Positions 32,090 to 43,897 of a stretch of 64,000 nucleotides of DNA are shown in pieces. The notes below the pieces were generated by a model. That model was given only the letters and a program-made list of their open reading frames with translations. It did no database searches and was not told where the DNA came from. Position 1 is the first letter of the stretch, and each line of letters opens with the position of its first letter. This DNA is from Calliopum simillimum (taxonomy: Eukaryota; Arthropoda; Insecta; Diptera; Lauxaniidae): NCBI GenBank assembly GCA_951812925.1, contig OX638368.1, forward strand, positions 77,234,909-77,298,908, given 5' to 3'. Both the position numbers and the translations under genes were made by a program.

Positions 32090-33770
32090 CGTATTAAACA
32101 CCGTTCGGGATTTTGCCTTCCATGTACTATGAAGACTTAGCGCACAATTGATGGCAAATATTTTATGTACATACATAAATTGGCGCGATCCAAAACACTA
32201 AATCTGAATGATTGCATGTGTGTATGTATTATACACCGCACTATAGGTCAAAAGGACATTTTTTTGGCCAAAATTCATAACGTCCATAGTATCACGGTGA
32301 CCAACTTCAAACTAAGTTTTTATGTTGACTTTAGACTAAAAGAACAATTCTGAAAAAAATCTTAACCCTTGTAGTACCGGGTCAAAAATGGTACGTAGTA
32401 AATTTTCTAAATCAAAAACACATGCCAACAAAGTTTTGTTGCCAAGCATTTCCGAAGTAACTTTATGCGTTGAATCTAAATCCGTGGTCAGAATTGACCC
32501 ACCACCTCAGGATTTGGAGATATTTGAGGTCGAACTCATGAAAAATGGCCATTTTGGCTATATTTGAGGATAGATGCAAAAAATTTTTTTTTTTTTTTCT
32601 AAATGTATCTTGTAGTTCTATTCTGTTTCTTCAAAATGAGCTCTTAAAAGATGCCATACAATAATCCCTTTAAAAGTTATGGCTGATTTAAGATGTCATC
32701 TTGAAATCCCATAAAACGGGTAAAAACTACACGACTTTTGATTGCATGATATCATCTTGAATCTTTAATAACTTTTGAAGAAAGTATTGTATGAAACATT
32801 TTAAGAGCTCGTTTTGAAGGTAAAAAGTAGTACTCAGTTATGAATTATGCAAAAAAAAAAAAACAAAAAATTTTGAGCAATCTAGAACTAACCTCAAAAG
32901 TAAAAAAAGTACTAATTTTTCGTATATTAACCACAAATATCTCTATTTTTCGAAAAATCTAATGCAAAAATTATACGCACTTCTACCCAAGTTACTTGAA
33001 CTAGTAGTATCTTCAGTATTTTTTTATAAGAAATTGAAAAACAGCTTCTTCGTTTTCTTTTTTGTCTATTTTTTGCAACCAGATTTCGAATAAATCGGAA
33101 TTACGGAAGAAAAGTTATCTGACAAAAAAATTCATTAAAAAAAAAACGGGCAAAATCGGGCGTCTATATTTCTAAACGTTAACAATACCAACGTCTTAAT
33201 GGTTTCGGTTTCCTTAGGACTAACAAATTCCAACAAAATTTTAAAAGCTTACACGAAGTTCAAAATTTAAAAAAAAATATTAAAAGTCAGGGGTCTAATT
33301 TGAATTTTAGATTTTTCCACAAAAAACCAAAATATATTTTAATGTTTTGACCTAAATCATGTTATACATAACATCATCAATTTTATTCATTTTTGTTTTA
33401 GAAAAAAAAAAACAAATTATTTTGATAACTTTTTATTAATTGAAAAAAAGGAGTTAAAATCACGACTTTTTTGCGTTATCGCATTAAAATGCAAATACAA
33501 CATCGCTGAGAAACGGAAAATTACTTTTTCCCAAAACAAAAAACACTTTTGTTTGTATTGAAGTATTCTCCGTTACACTGAATCAACAAAAACTCACAAA
33601 ATTGAATTAAATTGAATTTTGGCCAAAAGAGTGTGCCTTTTGACCTATAGTGTACCGTAGGAAATGTTGCCTTCTATATACTATGAAGACTTAGCTCACT
33701 ATTTATGACAAGTACCTTATGTACATAAAGTGGTGCGATTCGAAAAAACTGTTGATTTATGGCCTATGAA
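32090..33770. repeat. Direct repeat pair enclosing a fold-back
   Basis: About 120 bp at 32090-32210 (TTTTGCCTTCCATGTAC, TATGAAGACTTAGC, TATGTACATACATAAATTGG) recur in the same orientation at 33655-33770 (TGTTGCCTTCTATATAC, TATGAAGACTTAGC, TATGTACATAAAGTGG). The fold-back at 32239-33652 lies between them, near the start of the second unit. Confidence 0.75.
32239..33652. mobile_element. Fold-back element with CACTATAGG ends
   Basis: The left end CACTATAGGTCAAAAGG is mirrored by CCTTTTGACCTATAGTG at the right. Pairing continues through TTTGGCCAAAATTC. A second, inner palindrome lies around 32590-32870. No open frame of note. CACTA-like ends suggest the CMC group, but the flanking triplets CCG and TAC do not match, so the class is open. 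Confidence 0.65.
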
Positions 33771-34680
33771 TTTACCGCAATTCTCGCAAATCTTGCGGTA
33801 CCCAATATTATATAAGAAAGTACAGTCAATTATGTACTTAATTATATTTTATAAGACTCCTTTTGAAAAATCTTTGATTTAAATGGGACTTACACGATAC
33901 AACCTAGCTTTTAACGCGTGTTTCACTTCGAAATGATATGTGTATTTTTGAATGCAATGGTATATTTAATGTGAAATTTGTGGAAATGCGAGTAATAAAG
34001 TGCGCTGCTTCTTTTCAAGCGTTGTTCCTTATTATCGGCGTTTAATTGCCGGTTTTTGCAAAATCAATTAATTCTAGCACTTTTGATATTACTCGCATTT
34101 GTTACCTGAGATCCTTCCCTTTTGCACAATATGCAGCTACACACCATGGTTATTTACAGCGATTTCTACAGCAAGAACTTCTGGCAACAACGGATATACA
34201 GAGAACCTCAGACAGCAACGACCAGAATGGAGCACCTTGACCACTGCTATAGCGCCTCGTTGTTCCAACGTTGATGTCTTTCACAGCGGCGTATGTACTT
34301 ATAACCAGCAATGTGGTGTACAGCAGCAACAAAATGGAGCACCGCGTAACTTAAATGATTGGCAAATCAAAAATACCAACAGCCTTTGTTTGTTGTTTTT
34401 TGTTTTATATTTATGTTTTTTAACACTGGTTTTATTGGACACTACTGATTTTTTGCGTCTTTATTTTCTTTTAATGTCTAGTTTTTGTTTAAAAAATTAG
34501 CACTTGTTAATTTTATGCAACGATATTTTACGTTTTTTTTTTTTTTTTTTTGCTTTTCTTTACACAATAAAACACTTTAAAAAATTTTTAGCACTATTTT
34601 TTATGTTTTTTTATACTTTTTAGCAACACGCGAACACGCGCTTACTAAGTTTACCGCACGAAAATTATGTATATATGTAA
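33771..34680. other. Probable BEL leader region
   Basis: Follows the primer site on the minus strand. Short plus-strand frames at 34046-34500 have no recognisable domain. Repeats AATGGAGCACC occur at 34206-34240 and 34320-34345. No minus-strand gag start was found before the inserts begin. Confidence 0.45.
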
Positions 34681-34698
34681 GTCCCTGCTCGGGCGCCA
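34681..34698 (-). other. BEL primer binding site, lysine-tRNA type
   Basis: Minus strand TGGCGCCCGAGCAGGGAC lies three bases after the LTR end. It differs at one position from the well-known site complementary to tRNA-Lys(UUU). Confidence 0.8.
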
Positions 34699-34701
34699 AA
34701 A

Positions 34702-36560
34702 TGTTCACCGACTAAGTAGTTTGTCGGCTAGAGTAACGAACTACTATTAAATTAATAACCGCGTTGGTTGAAAGGTAAAACGTAACTAAACTTATTTATT
34801 TTCAATTTCTCTTTTTACAGCATATTTCGATTTCAAATCGTTTCTAACTGTTTTCAAAAAAATTTAACTTAGGCTAGGGTGATTCAAAAAATATTATGTC
34901 TTATAGACTAGAGTGATTTCAAAAATGTTATTTATCTTACAAAACTAATTGATTATAATTATCTATATTAAGAATTGAAAATTAATATAGAATGAAATTA
35001 TAATAAATTTGAATGAAGTTATTAAGAATTTAAACAATACACACCTCTCCCCACGTGTTTTAAATAAAAAGTGCTTGCACCCAAAAAGTTTTTTTGGGGA
35101 AATATGCGGAATGCCTCTAGGATCAAACATACATATATACATAGCTCTTTTTTCAAAGTGAACGGCACTTTTTCAAACCAGGGCCAAAAAACCCATTTTT
35201 TAACACTGTGCTCTATACTAAAACCAAAAAAATAAGTTTACTAAAACGAATACAAAAAAAGAGTATGCAGAAAGTAACCGACTTGTACGTAGATTAAAAA
35301 ACAGTAAACTGAAAAACCCTACAAAATATCGTTTACGAGATATTGCGTTTTTACTTAATTTTTTGTTAAAATAAAATTATAACACCTTAACTTGAGGTCG
35401 CAAATTTAAAAAACAAAACAAATTTTTTTCAAATTATATTTTATTTTAAAAAGACTGAATGCATTTCGACCAGCCTGCTAGTCATCTTCGGCAACACGAA
35501 TGATTAAAATAAGAAGAAACTTAGATTTAACAAAGAACTGTCTTTTTAAAATAAAATATAATTTGAAAAAAATTTGTTTTGTTTTTTAAATTTGCGACCT
35601 CAAGTTAACGTGTTATAATTTTATTTTAATTGAAATAGAGATCGCGGTAATGTTCAATTTATAATATTTATTAATTTTTTGTGTTTCTATTAAAAAATTT
35701 AGTTTTTGCGTACAAAAAAAATAATGATCAATATATAGAAACAAAAATAGTCAATTCTAATGTATTTTTTGATACTAAATCCGAATCCGGTCTTAAAATT
35801 GCTCTATCACTTCTGGATTTTGAGATATTCTAACCTGAAATTTTGACATGGGTGATTTTTTCACAACTTTTGAGGTTATATAATTAGACCAGGTAATTGT
35901 TTGTCTTAAAATTTGATAAGGTTTTTAAAAGTTTCATTATTTTTCTTTAAAACGCATTTTAATTTATACCAATATCTTTATTTTCCTCCGAAATATCCTT
36001 ACCTAAAAAAAGTTCAAAAAATGCACGAAATACGCCATTGCCAATACTGGTTGATTTATATGGAAAGTTCTTAAAAAGGATTATGATGTTTAAGAATGGA
36101 GAAAATTTTGGTAAATATTAATCATTGTCACTTGTAATTTATCATAATCATTTTTAGCAACTTTTTGTATAAATCAACCAATGTTGGTAATTTCGTATTT
36201 TGTGCATTTTTGGAACTTTTTTTAGACTAGGATATTTCGGAGAAAAATAAAGATATCGATATAAATCAAAGTGAGTTTTGAAGAAAAAAAATTGTACTTT
36301 TAAAAACTTTATCGAGTTTTATGATAAAAAATTACCTGCTCCTGTTATATAACTTCAAAAGTGGTGAAAAAACCGTACATGCCAAAATTTCAGGTGATGG
36401 AGCAATTTTAGACGTATAAGTATATATATTTGATCCTAGAGGCATTCCGCATATTTCCCCAAAAAAACATTTTGGGTGCAAGCACTTTTTATTTAAAACA
36501 CGTGGGGAGAGGTGTGAATATTATATTGAGTTTAAACTAAAATTATGATATGATTAAACA
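34702..36560 (-). repeat. BEL 5' LTR with an inserted fold-back
   Basis: Minus strand begins TGTTTAATCATATC at 36560 and ends TCGGTGAACA at 34702. Without the 1477-bp insertion at 35040-36516 it is about 378 bp. It should hold the element's promoter. Confidence 0.85.
35040..36516. mobile_element. 1.48-kb fold-back element in the BEL LTR
   Basis: Ends CACACCTCTCCCCACGTG and its inverse CACGTGGGGAGAGGTGTG; 4-bp duplication AATA at 35036-35039 and 36517-36520, confirmed against the other LTR. An inner inverted pair (TTTAAAATAAAATATAATTTG and its inverse) lies around 35400-35620. There are no coding frames. 4-bp duplications occur in Chapaev-like and a few other groups; the class is not settled. 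Confidence 0.8.
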
Positions 36561-36615
36561 TCATTAATTCTGACAAAGATGTTGCAACTGGCAGTATCGT
36601 ATATGGGTATTTCCA
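36561..36615 (+). pseudogene. Copia fragment, piece 2
   Basis: TCATT plus the next 50 bases continue the copia reading broken at 14309 and give V-I-N-S-D-K-D-V-A-T-G-S-I-V. This is the stretch between protease and the GAG-pre-integrase region in copia polyproteins. It ends in unrelated repeats near 36615. Confidence 0.75.
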
Positions 36616-37833
36616 CAGGCTACGGACGTGACATTCGTACGCATATTTTTTAAAAATAATCTAGTCCAGAGGAAATTTTGACTTTTTATTTGGTGCATAA
36701 TTTATTATTAGGGGAGGACTATTATTCGAAAAAATCACGAGGTCGGTCGGGTATGTAGTACCAAAATACTAGCCAATAAAAGTCCATACGGACGCGACAG
36801 AAAATGGAAGTACTTTTGAGGTACATGTACGAAAATTAAAAATAAAATGTAAAAAAAATTTTTGGCTTTTAAGTCGTTTCTGTCAAACTTATCTTTTTTA
36901 TACGTGTCTGATTTTATCGTCCGTATCTAAGTACATGTGCGAAATTACGAAATCTAAGTATTTATAGCCAAAGTCGATTGCATATTTACCAAAATATTGA
37001 GGTGATGAATTTTGATTTTGTGGGCGAGGGCAGCCCAATTTTCCAGTGGATGTTATTTCTCTCAATACCCTTTACATATGTACCAAATGCCATCTATCTG
37101 CATTAAATAGTTTCAGTCTTATGACGAATTATGTTAGGAGGAGGTCGTGACAACGCCCATTTTTTCAACCTATGATCTAGCATTATCCAATACTAAAAAA
37201 CACACTGTTAACGTTTGATGAATTCAACCGCACATTTTCTAAATCGTAAGGGATATCCAAAGATACATACAAAATTTCACTTTTATTTATACGGATTTAT
37301 TATAATAATTGCGGACGTGACACATTTCAAACATTTATAACTTTCTAGATATACTTTGTCGAGACTTATTAATTACGTATTTTTTTAGCGGATTATGATC
37401 TTAATGAAGATATAGAGTTTCGATCAGGTGTGACCCCTGATACATTAATGGTAATTAAAAATGATGTTTTTGGACTACGGACGCGACATTAGAACTTTAC
37501 TTAAGACAATCCGAAAAATTACCGTTATTTGGACTCCAGTTGCAATATTAACATTTTATTTGTATAATTTCTATCGTTAGGCAAATTTAAAGGCAAACTA
37601 ATACAAAATTAAATTTTCTTAAGCTCCTCTATCACATAAAGAAAAAAGACTAATAAATTTGTTTAAAATTAAATTGTAGAAATTTAATTTTTGCAACCAT
37701 TTTTTGTGGACTACAATTGAGAAAAGCTATATGTATTATTTGCATATATAAATTTGAATATTTGTGCATAACTACCGGTGGTTAAATCAAACTTTAAAAC
37801 ATATATAATTTTTCACACTCTGTAGACTATCTA
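36616..37833. other. Non-coding interval with repeated GGACGYGACA motif
   Basis: ACGGACGTGACA/ACGGACGCGACA-type motifs occur near 36624, 36790, 37314 and 37485, always in the same orientation. No coding region or clear ends were found. Probably a non-autonomous element of unknown class. Confidence 0.5.
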
Positions 37834-38490
37834 CAGGGTGGCTGATTCGAACTGTTACCAACTTCAGATAGACTTCTCTGACAGATGGAATATGACAGCT
37901 GTCTAAAAATTGGCATGATGTTAGTTCATTCTATTGTCAATAAGTAACCAAAAGCATTTGCGCGTCAATTTATTGAAAATAAAAAATTTTCGAAATGGAA
38001 TTCAAACGTAATAGTGTGATTGCCCTTTATTTGGCTGGAAAATCGCAACCAGCAATTGTTCGTGAGCTGAAACATTTAAAAGTGAATAAAATGTTTGTGT
38101 ATCGGACCATAACACGTTACAATGGAACCGGCAGCGTTGCCAAACGACATGGTGGTGGTCGAAAAATAACTGCAACATCACCAGAAATGGTTCGAAAAGT
38201 GAAGGCCAGAATTGAGCGAAATCCGAGACGCAGTGGCAGACAAATGGCTGCCGAGTTGAAAATATCGCGTGAACGAATGCAACACATATTGTCAAACAAG
38301 CTCGGACTAAAGGCCCTCAAGTTCCAAAAGGCGCATGATCTCATTCCTGCTCAAAAAAAAGTTAGGCTCGATAGAGCCAAGGAGTTGTTGCGCTTGCACG
38401 CCTCCGGAAATCTGTCACAAATTGTCTTCTCTGATGAGAAAAATTACTGTATCCAGCAATATGTAAACAATTTTGAAAAAAGTTATTAAA
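37834..38490 (+). mobile_element. Tc1/mariner-type element, 3'-truncated
   Basis: A 5' end CAGGGTGGCTGATTCG follows TA at 37832-37833. The transposase start lies 160 bp further on. The sequence stops matching soon after the first catalytic motif, and no right end is present. Confidence 0.75.
37995..38489 (+). pseudogene. Tc1/mariner-family transposase, N-terminal 150 residues
   Basis: ATG at 37995 starts a 164-codon frame. Residues 1-50 form a first helix-turn-helix (IVRELKHL...VYRTITRY); a GRP-like basic hinge follows (KRHGGGRKITA), then a second helix-turn-helix with RRSGRQMAAELKISRERM. At the end IVFSDEKNY carries the first catalytic Asp of the DDE/DDD triad. The other two acidic residues are missing, so the last residues are run-off into foreign sequence. 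It is unbroken as far as it goes, suggesting a fairly young insertion cut by a later rearrangement. Confidence 0.85.
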
Positions 38491-38672
38491 AATTTCGAAA
38501 AAAACTTTAAATAAGAGATTCTAATACTTTTTTATCGTGTGACTAACCATTTCATCAAAAAGCTTAATCAATAAAAAGTTATTAAAATCACACGGATTGC
38601 GGAATAGGCCTGATTATCTTTTAACTGATATGCAGTAGGTCAAAGCCAAACTCGTACACCAAAGAAACTATA

Positions 38673-39598
38673 ATTTGGGTGCGCTGAATTCGAATCTGCA
38701 ATCGGTTTTTCTCTATCAGGTCAGGTTTTGGAGATAATCGACCTTTTCAATTTTTGAGGTTATAGCTCCATTTTTTCGAACATATTTTGAGAAACCCAAT
38801 TTCGATTGAATTTGTTTTTACACTATTATAGAGAAAAATTTTTAAACTTTCAATAAGTGTACCAATATCTAAGATCCAATTCAAATTGGCTGAGTTATAG
38901 CAACGAAAATTTAATTTTTACAGTAGTTTTTACGCTTTTTCGTGTTTAAGCCAAATTAAACACGGTTTATTTGCCAGTAGCTTATTCAAATATATATTTT
39001 TGTATTTTAGTTCAATAGTGTATTTAATTGCAAATATTTGAAGTTCAATTTTAGCAAAATCGGATCATTTTTTAAAAAGTAATTAAGGTTTTAGTGAAAT
39101 AAGACCATTTCGATTTTGATAGAAAAAATTAATTTTTTCAACAAAAATCTAAAAATAAATTGTGTTTTCTATGAAAATCGAAATGGTCTTATTTCACTAA
39201 AACCTGACTAACTTTTTAAAAAATGATCATATTTTACTAAAATTGAACTCCAAATATTGAACTAAATATAAAAAATATATATCTGTATAAGCTACTGGCA
39301 AAAAAACCGTGTTTAATTTGGCTTAAACAGGAAAAAGTGTAAAAAATTACTATAAAAATTAACTTTTCATTGCTATAACTCAGCCAATTTGAATCGGATC
39401 TTAGATATTGGTACACTTGTTGTAAGATTAAGAATTTTTCTCTATAATAGTGTAAAAACATATTAGATCGAAATTGGGTTTCTCAAAATATGTTCGAAAA
39501 AATGGAGCCATAACCTCAAAAATCGAAAAGGTCGATTATCTCCAAACTCTGACCTGATAGAGAAAAATCGATTGCAGATTCAAATTCAGAGCACCAAA
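38673..39598. repeat. 926-bp fold-back within the Tc1-like composite
   Basis: GGGTGCGCTGAATTCG (38677) pairs with AATTCAGAGCACC (ending 39595). Arms continue through GACCTGATAGAGAAAAA and AAACCCAATTTCGAT-type blocks to a centre near 39135. It encodes nothing. Which duplication it made is unclear. Confidence 0.75.
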
Positions 39599-39697
39599 TA
39601 ACTCTAGGAACACTATTTGGTTGCTCCAGTCGAAAATCATGTAGACCAGTGTAATTTAAGAAACTTGAAGTACATTTTTAAATAGCCCATTTAATCC

Positions 39698-42600
39698 TCC
39701 TATCCATCGGATAAGGGGTCAGAATATGCCCGAGGTAAGCATGCCTGTCGTATAAAAGCGGCGACTAAACGCGGGTGACCAGCCAGAGTGTGGAAGGGTG
39801 TACCGTTGGATAGCGTTGCACCTCGAAAGAAAAATCCACAAGGCCCGTAACTGGCACTGACAAGGCGAGTCGATGCCGCCTTATAATAAGCATCTTGTCG
39901 AAATCCTGAAGCGTCTGACCCAAAGTGGGCGGCTCCCAGGTCAGCGTCTGTTCCAGATTGGGCGGCTGAAATTGAAAGTGATTGTACTAATAAAGCATGG
40001 ATCGAAAAACGATGGAAAACACCTCTCCAAGTGGTACCCACCAGAGTGTGGTAAATCCACCTGCCTCGGCAGCATGCATATCGGATTTAGAGGTGCAAGA
40101 AACATGCATAGTTAGAAATGATTCTCCTATAACTGGAACCAATATGGTTCGTCAAAATTTTAAAATCCTTTCGATGAAAACTCGAACACGCATCGGCTCT
40201 TGGAATGTCCGAACTCTTAATGATACTAGCAAAATACATCAAGCCGTAAGAGAACTCCACAAATAATACCTTGAGATACTGGGATTATGCGAGTGCAGAT
40301 GGAACGGTGCCGGCGAATATGTACTTCCTGACGGCGAAAAATTTCTATAGTCCGGTAGAGCGCAAAATGACATCCACAGGGATGGAGTTGGATTTTTGTT
40401 AAGTAAAACTGCAGTAAAGATAGTTATAGAATAGAAACCTGTAAGCGAAGGGCTCATTTGGTGCAAATTTCGAACCCCCGCAAGAAATATTACCATCTTC
40501 CAAGCATATGCGTCCACCGAGTTGGCAGAGAGAGAAACCAAAGATGAGTTCTACAGCCAGCTCGCTGCAGCAATAAACAGTGCTCACAAGAACGACATCA
40601 TAATGGTTATGGGCGATTTGAATGCCAAAGTAGGCTCAGAAAACCTTAACCTTGAGCATGGTATTGGAAGACATGGTTTAGGTGCGAGAAACGATAATGG
40701 AGAGCTTTTCATTGACGCCTGCAATGCAGCCGGTCTTGTCGTTGGAAGTACGCTATTCCCACACAAAAAATGCCATAAAGCTACTTGGGTGTCTCCAAAC
40801 AACATCACTGAAAACCAAATCGACCACTTCTGCATTAGCAGAAAATGAAGAGGGAGTCTTCTGGACGTACGAGTAAAGAGGGCCACTGACATAGGCTCCG
40901 ACCACCATCTTCTCGTCGCGGTCATTCGACTGAAACTTGCCGCCAATAAACATTCCAGCGAACAATCTGTAGCAAAAAAATTCGACGTGCTTAAGCTTAA
41001 GAACGACGAGATACGCAGATCTTTCGTAGAAGAACTTAAAACAGCTCCGTTCGATTGTGGTGGAAGTACTGAAACATCATGAAGGGCAGTTAAGACGGCA
41101 TTCTTAAACTCCAGTGAAAAAATACTTGGGTTTCGACCCTCGAACAAGAAGCACTGGATGAGCGAGGAAACGTGGGGTCTTGTTGAAAAAATAAGAAGCG
41201 CGAAAAAACTGAGAGACGACGCTAAAACTAGAGCGCAAAAGAACGTCGCCGAAAAGGTCTTTAACTCTCTGAGTAAAGAAGTCAGGCGATCGTGCAGACA
41301 AGACAAAAGAAGAATGTATAACGATCTCGCGAGCGAAGCTGAAAGCGCTGCAAATGCTCAAAATCTCAGGCAGCTTTACGATATCACCCGCAGATTATCT
41401 GGCAGAAAAGTCCAACAGAGCCGCCATATCAAAGACAAAATTGGAAATCTCTTAACATCCGCGAACGAACAACAAAAGAGATGGAAAGAGTATTTTTGTG
41501 ATATACTTAATCCCATGTCTACCACATCTCCGCAACCAGAATCACCAACTACAACTGCCGCAGTAACTCGCAGTAATAGTCGAATACAAACACCGCCGCC
41601 TACAATCGATGAAATAGTGAAAGCTATCCAAAGCATGAAAAACAACAAGGCCGCCGGTATAGATCAAATAACAGCTGAACTGCTAAAGGCATGCCCCATC
41701 ACATCAGCTAAAATTCTCCATCCTCTGCTCACCAAAATCTGGAGCGAAGAGCGTTTGCCAGAAGATTGGCTACATGGCATGTTAGTCAAACTACCGAAAA
41801 AAGGTGACCTAAGTGAGTGCCGAAACTATAGAGGCATTACCTTGCTCTCAGTACCATCAAAAGTATTGACGAAAGTACTTCTGAACAGGGTAAACGAAAA
41901 ACTTAATTCGGCCGTCCGAAAGCAGCAAGCAGGATTCCGGCGAAACCGATCATGCGTGGATCAAATCAACAGCCTCAGAATAATTGTCGAGCAATCATGC
42001 GAGTGGCGTGCTGCACTTCAACTTGTCTTCGTAGACTATAGCACTGCCTTCGACAGTGTCTCCCGAGAAAACATCTGGGTTTCACTGCAACGAAGAGGTA
42101 TTGCCGCAAAGGCCATAAACTTAGTACCTGCACAATATGAAGGCTTTAAATGCAGTGTGTTATCGAACGGGTTGCTGTCACCGACATTCACCACTAATTC
42201 AGGCGTACGGCAGGGGTGTCTACTATCACCATCACTCTTCCTTATCGTTCTTGATGATATCCTAGATAAAGCTCTTAATAAGGCCAAAAAAGGTATCCAA
42301 TGGAACTTTACCGAACATCTGGAAGATCTTGACTACGCTGACGACATCTGCCTCTTATCTTATATGCAAAGCAAAATTTAAGACCTTTTCTTTTAATCAT
42401 AAAAGGCCGCCCTAAAAATCAACGTGTCCAAGACTAAAGGCATGAAGTGAAACGCAAACAAGAATGACATCACGTTTAGAGCTGGCAGTGATGACATCGA
42501 AAACGTCGATAGCTTCACGTATTTGGCAGCATTATCTCCATGAATGGTGAAGCGAAAGAGGACATCAACTCAAAGCAAAAGGCGCGTTTGCTCAACTGAA

Positions 42601-43102
42601 CAAAATATGGTCTTCTTCCGTTATATCCACCAAAACGAAAGTGCGCATTTTTGATTCGAATGTGAAATCGGTTTTGTTATATGGTTGCGAAATATGGCTT
42701 GTTATTGAATAACTAACGAACAAGCTGCAAGTATTCGTCAACAAATGCTTAAGGCGTATACTAAAGATTTGGTGGCCTCGCACTATATCAAATGCCGAGC
42801 TACATCAACAATGCAATAGCAAACGGGGTCAAGCTGCGCAAATGGCGATTGATTGGTCACACTATCCGGAAACCACAAAGCGAAGTTTGTCGCCAGGCTC
42901 TTGAGTGGAATCCACAAGGCAGTAGAGCACGTGGCGGACCCAAAACCAACTGGAAAAGGTCGCTGGAAAAGAAATCCAAGAATCGGGCAAGTTGTGGCAA
43001 GAAATCAAAGTCATCGCAAGGGATCGCGACGAATGGAGATGTTTCATATTGGCCCTATGCTCCTCCTAGGAGTTAAAGGAGAATACATACATACATACAT
43101 AC
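39698..43102 (+). mobile_element. RTE-like non-LTR retrotransposon, near full length
   Basis: 3405 bp, flanked by AATCC (39693-39697 and 43103-43107). The insertion site can be read from the other arm of the composite. The 5' head includes GCATGCCTGTCGTATAA and GGCGACTAAACGCG, widely seen at the start of insect RTE-type elements. One long coding region (endonuclease then RT) follows. The 3' end is a short (CATA)n tract, a usual RTE tail. The length is in the RTE range of about 3.2-3.5 kb. Confidence 0.8.
39997..43076 (+). pseudogene. RTE-like endonuclease-reverse transcriptase, broken
   Basis: The endonuclease has RIGSWNVRTLN (about 40195), VMGDLNAKVG (40608-40635), a TWVSPN stretch and IGSDHHLL (near 40895). 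The RT frame 41158-42381 (407 residues) has MKNNKAAGIDQITAELLK, NYRGITLLSVPSKVL, QAGFRRNRSCVDQI, VFVDYSTAFDSV, SGVRQGCLLSPSLF and YADDICLL. The tail has LIGHTIRKP and ALEWNPQGSRARGG, the conserved C-terminal block of this group. Stops near 40264, 40349, 40430, 40845 and 41080, and shifts after 42381, disable it. Only the central RT frame is continuous. Confidence 0.85.
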
Positions 43103-43199
43103 AATCCTTCAATTTTAACAAAAAACCAAACTTGAAATTTTCCGTTGTTTTTAAAAATAAATAAAAAGTTACAGAAATCAAGCATATTCAGTACCAAAG

Positions 43200-43897
43200 C
43201 TAAACTAGTACCTACATCTTAACAAAATTATAATTTTTACATGAGTTCAGTATTTAGTGTACATTATTTTGTTTTTGTTTGTCATGTTTAGTCCTTTTGG
43301 CATCCTTTGAATTAGTTTTTCACAATAGCTCAGATAAATTTTTTCCCATTTTCTATGAATACCCTTTTCAGTTCGGTTTTTGAAGAAATATTGTGCTGGC
43401 GAACTTCTGCGTCCAGATAGTTCTACAAGATTTCAAAAGCATTTACATCTGGACCCTGCGCCAGTGCTACGCATACATTGGGACAGTTGTTTTGAATCCA
43501 TGATCCCATATTATAAGAAATTTGTTTGAAATCGTTATCTTATTAAAAGTACCTATTACTACATTGACCAAGTTTATCCTTACATTTTAATAAATTTAGT
43601 CCTAAAATGTTCAAATGCATTTTATGATCCTTACTACTATCAACAAAATTTAGTATTCCAGGCCCAGCTGCTGAAAAAGTGCCCCAAACCATTAGTGAAC
43701 CACCGCAAGTTTTACATATGGTTTAAGGTTTTTCGAACAACGTACTTCATTTGGTTTTCTCCATATGTATGGTCTGCCGGCTGATCCAAAAATATTAATC
43801 TTACCTTCATTCAGAAGAGGACATTTTTCCAAAAGAAAAAATCATTATGGGAGTGAGTTTTAGCAAACAGCAACCGAGCCTCTTGATGCTTCTTCTT
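43200..43897 (-). pseudogene. Tc1-like transposase fragment, left arm
   Basis: Minus strand from 43890: a FAKTHSHNDF stretch, then a W-x-x-V-L-F region where the first catalytic Asp would be, a P-A-D-H-T-Y block, and later a blurred C-F/S-A-A-type segment. This is the middle of a Tc1 transposase with several stops. Its mirror image begins at 43898. Confidence 0.65.

Larger units (their letters stand above)
14315..36560 (-). mobile_element. BEL/Pao LTR retrotransposon inserted in the copia element
   Basis: Minus-strand element with two related LTRs (34702-36560 and 14315-16140, both enlarged by insertions). The target duplication TCATT is perfect (14310-14314 and 36561-36565), and joining the flanks restores the copia reading. 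Gag, zinc knuckles, protease, RT, RNase H, integrase and the DUF5641-like end follow in BEL order from 28386 down to 16165. Many stops, a LINE fragment in pol and a gypsy element in the integrase region make it dead. LTRs begin TGTT and end AACA; without inserts they are roughly 304 and 378 bp. Confidence 0.9.

Noticed and set aside
34046..34500. Plus-strand frames of 64 and 133 residues upstream of the BEL LTR
   Set aside because: No recognised domain. They lie in the leader of a minus-strand element, and the second ends in a Leu/Phe-rich AT stretch.
34681..34698. tRNA gene fragment
   Set aside because: Only 18 bases match a tRNA 3' end, placed exactly after an LTR, so it is a primer binding site.
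40584..41306. 240-residue minus-strand frame
   Set aside because: It is the antisense of the RTE-like endonuclease/RT coding region; no domain on that strand.
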